From assembly GCF_009617755.1 (NCBI RefSeq), contig NZ_BGZH01000001.1, positions 1,922,001 through 1,986,000 on the forward strand: a DNA stretch of 64,000 nt. The letters are read 5' to 3'. The notes below the pieces were generated by a model. The model had not been told where the DNA came from. It was given only the letters and a program-made list of their open reading frames with translations, and ran no database searches. Positions within the stretch are counted from its first letter, which is position 1. Each line of letters opens with the position of its first letter. Source of the stretch: Marinobacter salsuginis (lineage in GTDB: Bacteria > Pseudomonadota > Gammaproteobacteria > Pseudomonadales > Oleiphilaceae). Of this stretch, positions 1-8,574 are shown in pieces. A program made the position numbers and the translations under genes.

Positions 1-1
1 C

Positions 2-559
2 AGCAGTTCGGCGGCCGCCGATGCCGACCAGACGGTGCACGAATCCAGTGTCGACGACGTCTGTGAAGAGCTGCGCAACGCCCAGTCGGTGATCATCGTG
101 CCCGGTTACGGCATGGCGGTGGCCCAGGCCCAAAACGGCGTCAGCGAAATGACCAAGATCCTGCGGGACAAGGGTGTGAACGTGCGTTTCGGCATCCACC
201 CGGTCGCCGGTCGCCTGCCCGGGCACATGAACGTTCTCCTGGCAGAAGCCCATGTGCCCTATGACATCGTGCTGGAGATGGACGAGATCAACGAGGACTT
301 CCCGGATACCGACGTGGTGCTGGTGATCGGTGCCAACGACACGGTGAACCCGGCCGCCGCCGAAGACCCCGGCAGTCCGATCGCCGGTATGCCGGTGCTG
401 GAAGTCTGGAAGGCTCACCAGGTGGTTATTCTCAAGCGAGGCATGGCCACCGGTTATTCCGGGGTGGAGAACCCGCTCTTCTTCAAGGATAACGCCCGCA
501 TGCTGTTCGGCGATGCCAAGGAAAGTATCGACAAGCTGGTGTCAGGTCTGCGGGGCTGA
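2..559 (+). CDS. pntB: NAD(P) transhydrogenase subunit beta, C-terminal part
   Basis: This is the NADP(H)-binding domain III of the proton-translocating transhydrogenase, which transfers hydride between NADH and NADP+ at the inner membrane, coupled to proton flow. The reading frame is open from the window edge, so the membrane part of the protein lies upstream. Visible signatures are the dinucleotide-binding segment [12 protein letters not shown], the motif [20 protein letters not shown], the segment [11 protein letters not shown] that contacts NADP, and the C-terminal [16 protein letters not shown]. All match the family closely, and the ending [12 protein letters not shown] is typical. The pntA subunits are expected just upstream, outside the window. 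The only uncertainty is the missing 5' end. Confidence 0.95.
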   Translation, partial: SSSAAADADQTVHESSVDDVCEELRNAQSVIIVPGYGMAVAQAQNGVSEMTKILRDKGVNVRFGIHPVAGRLPGHMNVLLAEAHVPYDIVLEMDEINEDFPDTDVVLVIGANDTVNPAAAEDPGSPIAGMPVLEVWKAHQVVILKRGMATGYSGVENPLFFKDNARMLFGDAKESIDKLVSGLRG

Positions 560-570
560 GCCAGCCCCGC
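550..570 (+). terminator. weak hairpin after pntB
   Basis: GCGGGGCT and AGCCCCGC form an 8-bp GC stem with a 5-nt loop, and it spans the pntB stop codon. There is no clear T run after it, so it may be a weak terminator or only an mRNA-end hairpin. Confidence 0.35.
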
Positions 571-588
571 GCCTGTTTACCTCAGTGA

Positions 589-900
589 TTACTCAGTCGT
601 GTTGTAAACGTAAGACGAGACAGTGCCGTCCTGGTTGAACCGAACGACCAGGTCGGTGGTTTCCGCATCACCAAAGGCAGACCACTTGTACTTGCCATAG
701 GTCCAGGTGCGTTTGCCATCCTCGATACCGGTACGCCACGGCTCGCCGAACATCTCCTGGATATCGGCTCGCGTGGTTTCACCAATCTGGATCTGGTCGA
801 CATTGTGGGTGGCAAAGTCTTTACCAACGGTCGCACAACCCACCATGGCAACCATCACAAGTGCCACAGACAGCGCTCTAATCGAACTAATCATCGACAT
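589..900 (-). CDS. SmpA/OmlA (BamE-like) small lipoprotein
   Basis: This encodes a 103-aa protein with a short signal peptide ending in a lipobox (M-V-G-C, Cys at about residue 22), so it is probably lipidated and anchored in the outer membrane. The mature part carries the SmpA/OmlA pattern I-x-I-G-E-T-T-R-A-D-I followed by F-G-E-P, and a strand-rich end with a W-T-Y-G-K-Y-K-W segment, as in BamE-fold proteins. It is not BamE itself: the sequence is only family-level and there is no neighbouring fur or bam gene. The start at 900 has GAGG seven bases upstream. It lies downstream of the OYE gene on the same strand, but a terminator separates them. Its precise role is unknown. Confidence 0.75.
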   Translation of the reverse strand: MSMISSIRALSVALVMVAMVGCATVGKDFATHNVDQIQIGETTRADIQEMFGEPWRTGIEDGKRTWTYGKYKWSAFGDAETTDLVVRFNQDGTVSSYVYNTTE

Positions 901-985
901 ACTGATCCCTCATATTCGGGTGAATTTCATCCATCATAACGTGTCTCTGAGCAGACGCGATTACGAAGACGACAGGTTCATCGGA

Positions 986-1018
986 TAAAAAAGCCGCAGG
1001 CCCGAAGGCACTGCGGCA
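986..1018 (-). terminator. Rho-independent terminator of the OYE gene
   Basis: On the minus strand GCCGCAGTGCC and GGCCTGCGGC pair around a TTCG tetraloop, followed by six Ts, about 30 bases after the OYE stop codon. This is a textbook intrinsic terminator. Confidence 0.85.
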
Positions 1019-1047
1019 AGTGTCGATCGTCCGATCGAAGGGGATAA

Positions 1048-2160
1048 TCAATACAGCTTGGCGAGAGACTTCTTGGCGAAGGATTCCACTTCGTTCAGGC
1101 GGCCTTCTTTCACCTTGATCAACCATTCAGGGTCTTGCAGAAGCGCTCGACCAACGGCGATCAGCTCAAACTCGTGGTTGTTCATCCGCTCCACCAGTTC
1201 ATCGATACCGGCCTTCTCAACCGCTTCCTGCTTGCTCGCAAAGGTGCCGCTGATGAAATCCTCAGTCAGCCCGACACTGCCTACCGACATGGTGGGCTTG
1301 CCCGAAAGCTTCTGGGTCCAACCAGCGAGGTTCAGATCCGAGCCCTCGAATTCCGGCTCCCAGAAACGGCGGGTGGATGCGTGGAAAATGTCCACACCGG
1401 CTTCCACCAGAGGCTTCAGGAACCGCTCGAGTTCCTCGGGGCTATGAACCAGTTTGGCTTCGTAATCCTGCTGCTTCCACTGGGAGAAGCGCAGCATGAT
1501 CGGGAAGTCGGGGCCTACCCGGTGACGCACTGCTTCCACAATCTCGACCACAAAGCGCAGGCGATCTTCCAGGCTGCCGCCGTACTCGTCATCGCGCTGG
1601 TTGGTGCCCTCCCACAGGAACTGGTCCAGCAGGTAACCATGGGCACCATGGATCTCCACGCCGTCAAAACCGAGGGCTTTGGCATCCTGGGCTGCGTCGG
1701 CAAACGCGGTGATCACGTCGTCAATATCTTCTTTGGTCATAGCCTTGCCGTTGGGCTTGCCCGGGGCAAACAGACCGGAGGGGCTGTAGCCCGGAACTGC
1801 GGGATCCGGAGGTGTTCCCTCCTTCCGGACGGCACCCACATGCCAGAGCTGCGGAAAAATCGCGCCGCCGGCCTCGTGTACCGCGTCTACCACGTTCTTC
1901 CAGCCTTCGAGGGCCTCAGACCCATGAAATGCCGGTACGTTCGGATAACCATTGGCGGCGGAATGATTCACCGTTGTACCTTCGGTGATGATCAGGCCCA
2001 CACCGGCTTCGGCACGGCGGCGATAATAGGCCACCACGTTTTCCCCCGGAACACCATCCGGCGAGAAGTTGCGGGTCATGGGCGCCATGGCCACACGATT
2101 GCGCAGTTTGAGGTTGTGGAGTTCAAACGGTTCGAAAAGCGGTCCAAGATTCATGCTCAT
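1048..2160 (-). CDS. Old Yellow Enzyme family NADH:flavin oxidoreductase
   Basis: This is an FMN-dependent ene-reductase of about 370 aa with an (alpha/beta)8 barrel. Such enzymes reduce activated C=C bonds or nitro groups with NAD(P)H. The N-terminus LGPLFEPFELHNLKLRNRVAMAPMTR is the usual OYE opening, followed by the active-site stretch EIHGAHGYLLDQFLWEGTNQ with two histidines, DEYGGSLEDRLRF, and the FMN phosphate-binding C-terminal segment LIAVGRALLQDPEW. I place the start at the ATG at 2160 (MSMNLGPLFEP); upstream in-frame ATGs run into the operator region. It is divergent from an HxlR regulator, with repeated GGTT/GCAACC motifs between, so control by that regulator in response to an electrophile or quinone is likely. 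The substrate is unknown. Confidence 0.9.
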   Translation of the reverse strand: MSMNLGPLFEPFELHNLKLRNRVAMAPMTRNFSPDGVPGENVVAYYRRRAEAGVGLIITEGTTVNHSAANGYPNVPAFHGSEALEGWKNVVDAVHEAGGAIFPQLWHVGAVRKEGTPPDPAVPGYSPSGLFAPGKPNGKAMTKEDIDDVITAFADAAQDAKALGFDGVEIHGAHGYLLDQFLWEGTNQRDDEYGGSLEDRLRFVVEIVEAVRHRVGPDFPIMLRFSQWKQQDYEAKLVHSPEELERFLKPLVEAGVDIFHASTRRFWEPEFEGSDLNLAGWTQKLSGKPTMSVGSVGLTEDFISGTFASKQEAVEKAGIDELVERMNNHEFELIAVGRALLQDPEWLIKVKEGRLNEVESFAKKSLAKLY

Positions 2161-2168
2161 GGTAATGT

Positions 2169-2234
2169 GCAACCTCATTAATTTGGTTTCGTAAAGCAAC
2201 CCTATTGAATCTGGTTTTAAAATGCAACCCTATT
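2169..2234. promoter_or_regulatory. Repeated operator motif between OYE and hxlR-like gene
   Basis: The 11-mer GCAACCCTATT occurs at 2196-2206 and 2224-2234, and a variant GCAACCTCATT at 2169-2179, at 27- and 28-bp intervals. The two perfect copies are each preceded by GGTT (2185-2188 and 2213-2216), giving two GGTT-N7-GCAACC imperfect inverted repeats. Their location between divergent genes suggests binding sites for the HxlR-family regulator. Confidence 0.6.
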
Positions 2235-2249
2235 CGGTACACTCCGGAA

Positions 2250-2720
2250 ATGGCCAGAAAACGTTTTGATGATTCCAGCTGTTCCGTCGCCCGCGCCCTC
2301 AATGAAGTGGGTGACTGGTGGTCCCTCCTCATTGTGCTGCACGCCATGTATGGCACCCGGCGCTTCGTCGATTTCCAGCAGGAGCTGGGCATTGCCAAGA
2401 ATATCCTTTGCGATCGTCTGGCACGGCTGGTGGACAATGACGTGTTGCGCAAAGTTGACGTGGGCGAGCATGGATCACGTTTCGAATACCGCCTGACCGA
2501 AAAGGGCCGGGACCTCTTTCCGGTGGTTATTGCCCTTCGTCAGTGGGGGGATAAATGGAATCCGGCTCCAGACGAGCCCCCCCTCGACCTGCGCGACCGC
2601 GCCACCGGTCGACCGATTCACACGGTGGAAGTTCAGGACGCCGACGGCCAGGCCCTTTCCATTCGGGATGTGTTTGTCCCGGAAGAGAGCTTGCCAGCAG
2701 GGAAAAAGCACTCGGCCTGA
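2250..2720 (+). CDS. HxlR family winged-helix transcriptional regulator
   Basis: This is a DNA-binding regulator of about 156 aa. The HxlR signature is clear: SSCSVARALNEVGDWWSLLIVLHAMYG, then RFVDFQQELGIAKNILCDRLARLVDNDVL (recognition helix) and EYRLTEKGRDLFPVVIALRQWGDKW. HxlR proteins usually sense electrophiles or redox stress through cysteines; here Cys residues sit near the N-terminus (SSCS) and in the helix KNILCDRL. The ATG at 2250 begins MARKRFDD and lies just after the last operator copy, which favours it over the open frame's earlier start at 2205. It is divergent from the OYE gene and is probably its regulator. Confidence 0.88.
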   Translation: MARKRFDDSSCSVARALNEVGDWWSLLIVLHAMYGTRRFVDFQQELGIAKNILCDRLARLVDNDVLRKVDVGEHGSRFEYRLTEKGRDLFPVVIALRQWGDKWNPAPDEPPLDLRDRATGRPIHTVEVQDADGQALSIRDVFVPEESLPAGKKHSA

Positions 2721-2812
2721 CCATCCGCAATACCCACAGTCAAAGCACCACCGTCTGTTTTTTTGAGTTGAATCAATCCGCCGATCAAACCCGTGCAACT
2801 GCCCGGGCATTC

Positions 2813-2826
2813 TTGCGCTATATCAA
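2813..2826. promoter_or_regulatory. Possible FNR/ANR site upstream of ompW
   Basis: TTG-N8-CAA with a good right half (ATCAA) lies about 68 bp before the ompW start codon, a normal distance for an FNR-activated promoter. OmpW is known to be FNR-controlled in enterobacteria. The left half (TTGCG) is degenerate. Confidence 0.35.
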
Positions 2827-2887
2827 GTTTCCATTTCCCGATGTCATTAATCTGCAGTCATCAACGATTCAGGTTAAGGAGATGGAT

Positions 2888-3610
2888 ATGTCCCGTACAT
2901 TCAAACTTGGTGTTCTGGCTGCAGCAGTGATGGCGGCAGCTCCGGCTGTTCAGGCGTACGAAGCCGGTGATTTTATTGGTCGCGTTGGTGTGGCAACGGT
3001 TGATCCGGATTCCTCCAGCAGCAACTTGAACTCCAACGCTCTCGGCGAAATTGATGGCGCCAAAGTGAGCGTCGATTCCAACAGCCAGTTGGGCCTGACT
3101 GCAACCTACATGCTGACTGACCAGATCGGTGTTGGCGTGCTGGCGGCGACTCCGTTCAAGCACGACATCAAGGGTGACGGCGCAGCTCTGGGTGGCACTG
3201 GCAAGCTGGCAGAAACCAAGCACCTGCCGCCCACCATCACGCTGCAGTACTTCCCGATGCCCAGTGGTAGCAAATTCCAGCCCTACGTTGGTGCCGGCAT
3301 AAACTACACCAACTTCTTTGAAGAGAAGACCACCCAGACGCTGACCACCACCTATGATGCGGTGGCAGGAAACCCGGGTATCAATGGCACCGACATCGAA
3401 CTGGATGACAGCTTTGGTCTGGCCGCCGAGATTGGTCTTGATTACATGATCACCGAAAACGTGGGTATCAACGCGGCGGTATGGTGGATCGACATCGACA
3501 CCGAAGCCACCATCAACGCTTATGCAGGCAATGCCGTTGCTGATACCAGCACCATTGATGTGGATATCGACCCCTGGGTTTACATGGTAGGCGTATCCTA
3601 CAAGTTCTGA
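2888..3610 (+). CDS. ompW: OmpW family outer membrane beta-barrel protein
   Basis: This is an eight-stranded outer-membrane barrel of about 240 aa that is thought to form a small hydrophobic channel. There is a clear Sec signal peptide (MSRTFKLGVLAAAVMAAAPAVQA), then GDFIGRVGVATVDPDSSSS, the internal TYMLTDQIGVGVLAATPFKHDI, the PPTITLQYFP segment and PYVGAGINYTNFFEE, all typical of OmpW. The C-terminus ends in a strand finishing with Phe (VGVSYKF), the BAM recognition signal. Two ATGs are possible; the one at 2888 has AAGGAG six bases upstream, whereas the one at 2882 abuts the Shine-Dalgarno sequence. The gene stands alone with its own terminator. In hydrocarbon-degrading bacteria relatives are proposed to admit hydrophobic substrates, which is not shown here. 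Confidence 0.93.
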   Translation: MSRTFKLGVLAAAVMAAAPAVQAYEAGDFIGRVGVATVDPDSSSSNLNSNALGEIDGAKVSVDSNSQLGLTATYMLTDQIGVGVLAATPFKHDIKGDGAALGGTGKLAETKHLPPTITLQYFPMPSGSKFQPYVGAGINYTNFFEEKTTQTLTTTYDAVAGNPGINGTDIELDDSFGLAAEIGLDYMITENVGINAAVWWIDIDTEATINAYAGNAVADTSTIDVDIDPWVYMVGVSYKF

Positions 3611-3669
3611 TCCCCGTGCCTCCGCCAGTCGCCACGGTCTGTTGGCTGGCGGAAGGTGCGCTTTCCTAT

Positions 3670-3698
3670 GCGGGGCTTCTCCGGCCCCGCCTTTTTTT
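3670..3698 (+). terminator. Rho-independent terminator of ompW
   Basis: GCGGGGC (3670-3676) pairs with GCCCCGC (3684-3690), followed by seven Ts. Confidence 0.9.
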
Positions 3699-3748
3699 GC
3701 CCACTCGCCACCATTAAACCACTCTTCCCTGAGCCTCTTAATTCAATC

Positions 3749-5620
3749 CTACTGAACCTGGAAACTCAGCTCAGCCATCACCTCGGCGGGCGGTGGGTTC
3801 AGCCTCGCAATCGTCTGGAACTCGTCAACCCATTCGTGCTCACCGTGCAAACCGTCGATAAACGTAGGGCGGATGGCCTGGTAGTAAAGCGTTGTTTCAA
3901 CCTGCAGAGGCAACGCCAGTGACGTGCCCACGGGAATGCGATAACGGATAGTGTCACGGCCTTCATTGGACGCGTTGAAATCACTGTCGCCCTGAACGCC
4001 AACTGGGCGGACATCGTTCGGTACTGCGGCGTTGTCAAAACCGCGGGGCGGGATACGGTTGTCTTTCATGAGGGTCGAGGCATAAAGCAGAATATGGGTT
4101 ATATCTCCGGTCGTGGAGCCCAGTACGGCCTCGTAGACGGGTACATCCTGTTCGGAACGGACTTCACTGACATGCCCGAGATAACAGGCCTCCGAATCGA
4201 AACCGGGAGGTTTCTTGGCCGCCAGACAGGCCTCCGACGTGAAATCCTCATCCATGGGTAAACGGAAGCTGTTGTCTGGTGCACCGTTTGCAAAAACCAC
4301 CGCACCATTGGCATCGATCACTCGGGTTCCCACCCAGACCCTGCGTGACGGGAAACTGGTGGGCAGTTTATGGCCACTTTCATTCTGGATCGTCAGATCG
4401 AAAACCAATTCACCGCTTGCTATGCCTTCGCCGGTGACCGAGAGGGTCGCAGCGGTTTTCAGGAACTCGCGGGTCAGTTCCGCCGTGGCTGCAAAGTCGC
4501 CTTCCTCATTGATCGAATCGCGCCCGAGCTCCTCCCGGAACAACTCGAGCGTTTCCAGCAACCAGGTATTTCCGCCCAGCATAACGTGCGGTGAAAAAGG
4601 CTGGCGCTCGGGCCAGTTTGCATTCACGCTGCCATCCGGCCTCACCGCTAGCCGGGTCAGGAAGTTCTCCCCGATCTCTTCCCGCGCCATATGGCACTGC
4701 TGGCAGGAACGGGTGTTGCTGCCACTGGGGCCGAAATTGCTGCTTGCCCATTCCGTGAAGGGCGTCTGCTCGGGAAAGTCTTCACCGTTGGGCTGGTCCG
4801 TTTCTATATCAATGGTCGGGGTATACAGCTCATGGCAGCTGGCGCAGAGCCGCGAATCCTGCATCTGTTGGCCGTACGCGGGCATGAAACCAACCTGATT
4901 CTGCATCGCCTGTCCCTGAGGGTTTTGATAGGGGCCATGGATGGTGAATGCGCCTGGCTCGCCCGCTGCCGGAATCTCATAATCTCCGGAATGCACGCCG
5001 TCCGGGTAGGCATTTCCGGTCAGGACAGAATCGGTGATCTGGTGACAGGCAGTGCAACTGATCCCCTCGCGGGCATGGGGGTCTACCAGGGCCTGTTCTG
5101 CCCGATAAAAGCCATCCTCAAGCCCTACTCCCGTCTGATGCGCGTGGGTTCTGGCCATGGGGCTGTGGCAGGTAAGGCATTTGTCTTCAATAAAACCGGC
5201 CAGATGCGGGAAGGTTTCCGCCTCATGCATCATGTTGGCCCGGAAATACGGGTCAGTAAACGCGTTGGCCATGACGCTGCTTTTCCAGTCTGCAAAAGGG
5301 CTGATATCCACTCCACCCGGTGACGGCTGCACCGCCGATACTTGCGGGTCCGGAGCCCTCAGCACTGCCGGACTATCGCCAGGATTGCTGGCCGTATGGC
5401 ACTGCCCGCAGTCCGCCGCCGCCAGGAATACACCGGTTGGGCTCCAGTGCTCGACCTGGGTTGTCAGTGACGGCAGAACATCCTCGGGTGGTTCGTTCGG
5501 ATCGGTGTCATCGCCAGCGTTCTCTGCCGACCCGCCACCATCACTGCAGGCGGTCAGGACGATTACCGAAAGTGCGACAAATCGCCGCAGAAATGCCCCA
5601 TGCTGGCTGAATGCTTTCAT
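3749..5620 (-). CDS. Pentaheme cytochrome c lipoprotein
   Basis: This encodes a 623-aa exported protein with five CxxCH heme-binding motifs: CGQCH, CLTCH, CTACH, CASCH and CQQCH, all in the N-terminal half. The start at 5620 (MKAFSQHG) has GAGG at good spacing. The signal peptide ends in a lipobox (L-T-A-C) followed by an acidic, flexible linker rich in D, E and P, so it is predicted to be lipid-anchored on the periplasmic face of a membrane or at the cell surface. The C-terminal half lacks hemes and looks like a beta-rich domain (GELVFDLTIQNESGHKLPTS). Multiheme proteins of this kind act in electron transfer or as reductases; no substrate can be assigned. A CPBP protease gene follows upstream on the same strand. 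Confidence 0.85.
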   Translation of the reverse strand: MKAFSQHGAFLRRFVALSVIVLTACSDGGGSAENAGDDTDPNEPPEDVLPSLTTQVEHWSPTGVFLAAADCGQCHTASNPGDSPAVLRAPDPQVSAVQPSPGGVDISPFADWKSSVMANAFTDPYFRANMMHEAETFPHLAGFIEDKCLTCHSPMARTHAHQTGVGLEDGFYRAEQALVDPHAREGISCTACHQITDSVLTGNAYPDGVHSGDYEIPAAGEPGAFTIHGPYQNPQGQAMQNQVGFMPAYGQQMQDSRLCASCHELYTPTIDIETDQPNGEDFPEQTPFTEWASSNFGPSGSNTRSCQQCHMAREEIGENFLTRLAVRPDGSVNANWPERQPFSPHVMLGGNTWLLETLELFREELGRDSINEEGDFAATAELTREFLKTAATLSVTGEGIASGELVFDLTIQNESGHKLPTSFPSRRVWVGTRVIDANGAVVFANGAPDNSFRLPMDEDFTSEACLAAKKPPGFDSEACYLGHVSEVRSEQDVPVYEAVLGSTTGDITHILLYASTLMKDNRIPPRGFDNAAVPNDVRPVGVQGDSDFNASNEGRDTIRYRIPVGTSLALPLQVETTLYYQAIRPTFIDGLHGEHEWVDEFQTIARLNPPPAEVMAELSFQVQ

Positions 5621-5697
5621 AGACACCTCGAAAAATTTCCCGTGTTTCAGACTGATACACAAACGAAACCCTGACTTTGACCCTGATCAAAATTTCA

Positions 5698-6171
5698 TCA
5701 GGGCAAATACCAGCCTGGCAGAAGCGACACGTTGTAGGCAGCGTGTAGAATCACACAGGGCACGAGAGACCCGTGGCGGTCCCGGAAGTATCCGAAAACC
5801 AGCGCAGGCACAAAAACCAGCCAGGCCATGAGGTGGGTTCGATAAACCAGATGCCAGGCGGTAAAAAGGAGCGCTGCAAACAGGTTTGCGCATGACAGAC
5901 CCGCAACACCCCGTTTGCCCAGGGAGGTTCCCGACAGCCAGCCCTGTACCACCCCCCTGAAGGCCAGTTCCTCAATAACGGGGGCCCAGAGAATCAAAGA
6001 CAGGATCGACAGAAGATCCGCGTCCTGCCAGCCGCTCCCATCGAATAGAATGGTCAGCACAATGCTGACCAGGCAGCCGGCCACCAGCGCAACCAAGAAC
6101 TGCCAATCCGACATCAGCCGTTTGGGGGCAATCAGGCCCAATTGAGCCCGGAGGGAGATGGATTCCTGCAT
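5698..6171 (-). CDS. CPBP (CAAX-type) intramembrane metalloprotease, short form
   Basis: This is a 157-aa membrane protein of the Abi/CPBP glutamic-protease family. The family motifs are present: EELAFRG (EExxxR), FTAWHLVYRTH (FxxxH) and the late HAAYN. About four hydrophobic segments are visible. It is shorter than the usual 200-300 aa, resembling the stand-alone sorting proteases paired with C-terminal sorting tags in some proteobacteria. It lies 77 bp upstream of the pentaheme lipoprotein on the same strand and could be co-transcribed. The cytochrome's C-terminus shows no membrane-anchor tag, so a substrate relationship is not supported by sequence. The start is uncertain because no strong ribosome-binding site is seen. 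Confidence 0.75.
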   Translation of the reverse strand: MQESISLRAQLGLIAPKRLMSDWQFLVALVAGCLVSIVLTILFDGSGWQDADLLSILSLILWAPVIEELAFRGVVQGWLSGTSLGKRGVAGLSCANLFAALLFTAWHLVYRTHLMAWLVFVPALVFGYFRDRHGSLVPCVILHAAYNVSLLPGWYLP

Positions 6172-6250
6172 AAGCTGAGAGTGCCTGGCCGGCCAGAATT
6201 CAGACCCTGAATACTAGAGCAAACCGTGCAGGAAAGTCAGGCGCCACAAA

Positions 6251-6281
6251 CAGAAAAGCGGAGCAAGGCACCGCTTTTCTG
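6251..6281 (-). terminator. Terminator of rhlE
   Basis: CAGAAAAGCGG and CCGCTTTTCTG form an 11-bp stem with a 9-nt loop, 17 bases past the rhlE stop. The T run lies inside the descending arm. It could work in both directions. Confidence 0.65.
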
Positions 6282-6298
6282 AAAGGTGTTAACTGCCT

Positions 6299-7621
6299 TC
6301 AGGCGCTCTGACGCTGGCCTGATCGGCCCCGGTTTCCACCGCCATTCTGGCTACGGCCACCGCTGCGACCACCCGGCTTGGCACCGAAGCTTTTCGGCTT
6401 TCCACCGGGACGACCATTGCCACCGCCGTTACCATTACGGTTACGGGCGCGGCTAGGGTCAGCCTTTGCCTTGGGCTTGAGCGGCAGGTTGTTCTTCGGC
6501 TCAAAACCTTCCACTTCCTTGCGTGGCAGCTGCTTCTTGATCAGCTTCTCGATGCCTGCGAGCAGTTTGCCTTCATCGGCACTGACCAGTGACAGGGCAT
6601 GGCCACTCTCGCCAGCGCGACCGGTTCGGCCGATACGATGCACATAGTCTTCCGGCACGTTCGGCAGCTCAAAGTTCACCACCTGGGGCAGTTGCTTGAT
6701 GTCCAGGCCGCGGGCAGCGATATCCGTAGCTACCAGAACACGCACTTCGCCGGCCTTGAAGTCCGCCAGCGCGCGGGTGCGGGCGCCCTGTGACTTGTTG
6801 CCGTGGATGGCAGCCGCGGTGATGCCGTCCTTCTCCAGTTTCTGGGTCAGGCGGTTGGCACCGTGCTTGGTCCGGGTGAAGACCAGCACCTGATCCCAGC
6901 TGTTGTCCCGAACCAGCTTGCTCAAAAGAGCCGTCTTCTGGCTCTGGTCTACCGGATACACCGACTGTTTTACCTTTTCAGCGGTGGTGTTCCGGGCGGC
7001 GACTTCCACCTGCACCGGGTTATTCAGCAGGCCTTCGGCAAGCTTGCGAATATCGTTGGAGAAGGTGGCAGAGAACAACAGGTTCTGGCGCTTGGCCGGC
7101 AGCAGCGCAAGGATCTTGCGAATGTCACGGATAAAGCCCATATCCAACATGCGGTCGGCTTCGTCCAGAACCAGGATTTCCACTTCGTTGAAGCGCACCG
7201 CGTTCTGCTGGTAAAGATCCATCAGACGGCCGGGCGTTGCCACCAGAACGTCCAGGCCCTTGCGCAGCTTCATCATCTGCGGATTGATTTTCACGCCACC
7301 GAAGACCACAGCCGCCTTGGTGGGGATGTATTTGCTGTAAAGGTTCACGCTGTCATGAACCTGCGCCGCCAGCTCACGGGTAGGCGTCAGAATCAGGGCG
7401 CGGGGGCCTTTGCCGGTGCGCGGGTTTTCGCCCAGGCGCTGCAGCAGAGGCAGAGTAAAGCCGGCGGTTTTGCCGGTACCGGTCTGGGCAGCCGCCATAA
7501 CGTCCCGGCCAGAAAGCACGGCAGGAATGGCCTGGGCCTGGATGGGCGACGGGGTGTCATAACCCTGGTCAGACGTGGCACGAACCAGCTGCTCGGACAA
7601 ACCGAGTGAAGAAAAACTCAT
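6299..7621 (-). CDS. rhlE: DEAD-box ATP-dependent RNA helicase RhlE
   Basis: This is a 440-aa ATP-dependent RNA helicase acting in ribosome assembly or RNA turnover. Motifs in order are the Q motif ([14 protein letters not shown]), AQTGTGKT (Walker A), PTRELAAQV, the DEAD box ([14 protein letters not shown]), SAT in [33 protein letters not shown] and [10 protein letters not shown]. After about residue 375 there is a low-complexity basic tail rich in R, G, N and K, typical of RhlE and used to bind RNA. A gap of about 310 bp without genes lies upstream and could include a long 5' leader, which is common for cold-responsive helicases. It is monocistronic, with its own terminator. Confidence 0.95.
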   Translation of the reverse strand: MSFSSLGLSEQLVRATSDQGYDTPSPIQAQAIPAVLSGRDVMAAAQTGTGKTAGFTLPLLQRLGENPRTGKGPRALILTPTRELAAQVHDSVNLYSKYIPTKAAVVFGGVKINPQMMKLRKGLDVLVATPGRLMDLYQQNAVRFNEVEILVLDEADRMLDMGFIRDIRKILALLPAKRQNLLFSATFSNDIRKLAEGLLNNPVQVEVAARNTTAEKVKQSVYPVDQSQKTALLSKLVRDNSWDQVLVFTRTKHGANRLTQKLEKDGITAAAIHGNKSQGARTRALADFKAGEVRVLVATDIAARGLDIKQLPQVVNFELPNVPEDYVHRIGRTGRAGESGHALSLVSADEGKLLAGIEKLIKKQLPRKEVEGFEPKNNLPLKPKAKADPSRARNRNGNGGGNGRPGGKPKSFGAKPGGRSGGRSQNGGGNRGRSGQRQSA

Positions 7622-7933
7622 ATAGATAAACTCTTGATTGTTCTGCCTCCACGAACACCGTTACAGGTGAATGCGGGCAGATGCCATGAACATTCATGGA
7701 ATAAAAGACGACTACGGTCACGCGCCGTTAACGGGGTGACGTCCTCTGACAGGTCGTATGGATAGGTCGCACGGGCTTGGAGCCTTAAACTGCGGAATCC
7801 CTAGAGGCAGGATGCGGGCACATTAACAGAGCCCCGGCCAATTAGCCATAGGTGATTATAATAAGCATCCGAAGGAACCGGGCGGTAAACAGCCGATACT
7901 GGAGCGGTTCCCGGGCGGTTGAAATACGCTAAT
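7622..7933. other. Intergenic gap, likely rhlE leader
   Basis: I see no coding sequence with a ribosome-binding site and no RNA family I recognise in these 312 bases. They must hold the rhlE promoter (minus strand) and the 3' end of the DUF302 transcript. Short open frames here lack codon structure. Confidence 0.5.
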
Positions 7934-8389
7934 CTACTGCGTTGCGGCGGTGGCAAAATTCCCGAGTGCGCCGCTGATTTTTTCCAGCACCTCATCGCAA
8001 CCGTCAATGCCATGGCGGCTCTTCAGGTACTGTGGATTGTTATACCCCAGCCACACCTCGCCGTTGGCATCCTCCCAGATCAGGGCTTTCTGGGGCAGAT
8101 CAATGGCGACGCTCTGGGCGCAATGCATCAGGGGCGTTCCGACTCTGGGGTTGCCGAAAATAACCACTTCGGTCGGACGAAGTTCCAGCCCGGCTTTTTC
8201 AGCGCCCTGCTGATGGTTAACCCGCGCCATGACCGTCATGCCTTTTTCCTTCAGCACAGACTCGAGCTTGTCCGCCGTGGCTTTGACGTCGTGGCTGCTT
8301 TTGACCGTGACTAACCCGTCTGCCGCCTGTGCGTGCATTGCGAACAGCAGAGTTGAAGTTATCAGGGCAAGTCTGAGAATACAGCGCAT
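7934..8389 (-). CDS. DUF302 domain periplasmic protein
   Basis: This is a 151-aa secreted protein with a clear Sec signal peptide (MRCILRLALITSTLLFAMHAQA) and one DUF302 domain. The domain is recognisable from SSHDVKATADKLESVLKEKGM near the start, VVIFGNPRVGTPLM in the middle and PQKALIWEDANGEVWLGYNNP towards the end. The start at 8389 is set by GGAGG five bases upstream; the open frame extends further upstream without a signal. DUF302 proteins are small alpha/beta-fold proteins of unknown function, often found near redox or envelope genes. Nothing in the neighbourhood suggests a partner. Confidence 0.85.
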   Translation of the reverse strand: MRCILRLALITSTLLFAMHAQAADGLVTVKSSHDVKATADKLESVLKEKGMTVMARVNHQQGAEKAGLELRPTEVVIFGNPRVGTPLMHCAQSVAIDLPQKALIWEDANGEVWLGYNNPQYLKSRHGIDGCDEVLEKISGALGNFATAATQ

Positions 8390-8574
8390 GGTGTCCTCCG
8401 GAGAGTTTGCAGAGAATTTCAGCATAGAACACAACTCATCAGTGCGCTTCGAGGAGGGGCAAAACGCGAGCAAATCTGGTTGGAGGAATCCGAAAGGGCA
8501 GATAGCGAGTACTATGGTAGGGAGATACGTGTTTATACGTAGGCATAATCCCAAAAGACAGGAAAGACTTCGCT

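Noticed and set aside
3749..3830. JDVT-CTERM-like sorting tag on the cytochrome
   Set aside because: The C-terminus ends in a beta-strand-like sequence without a membrane helix or basic cluster.
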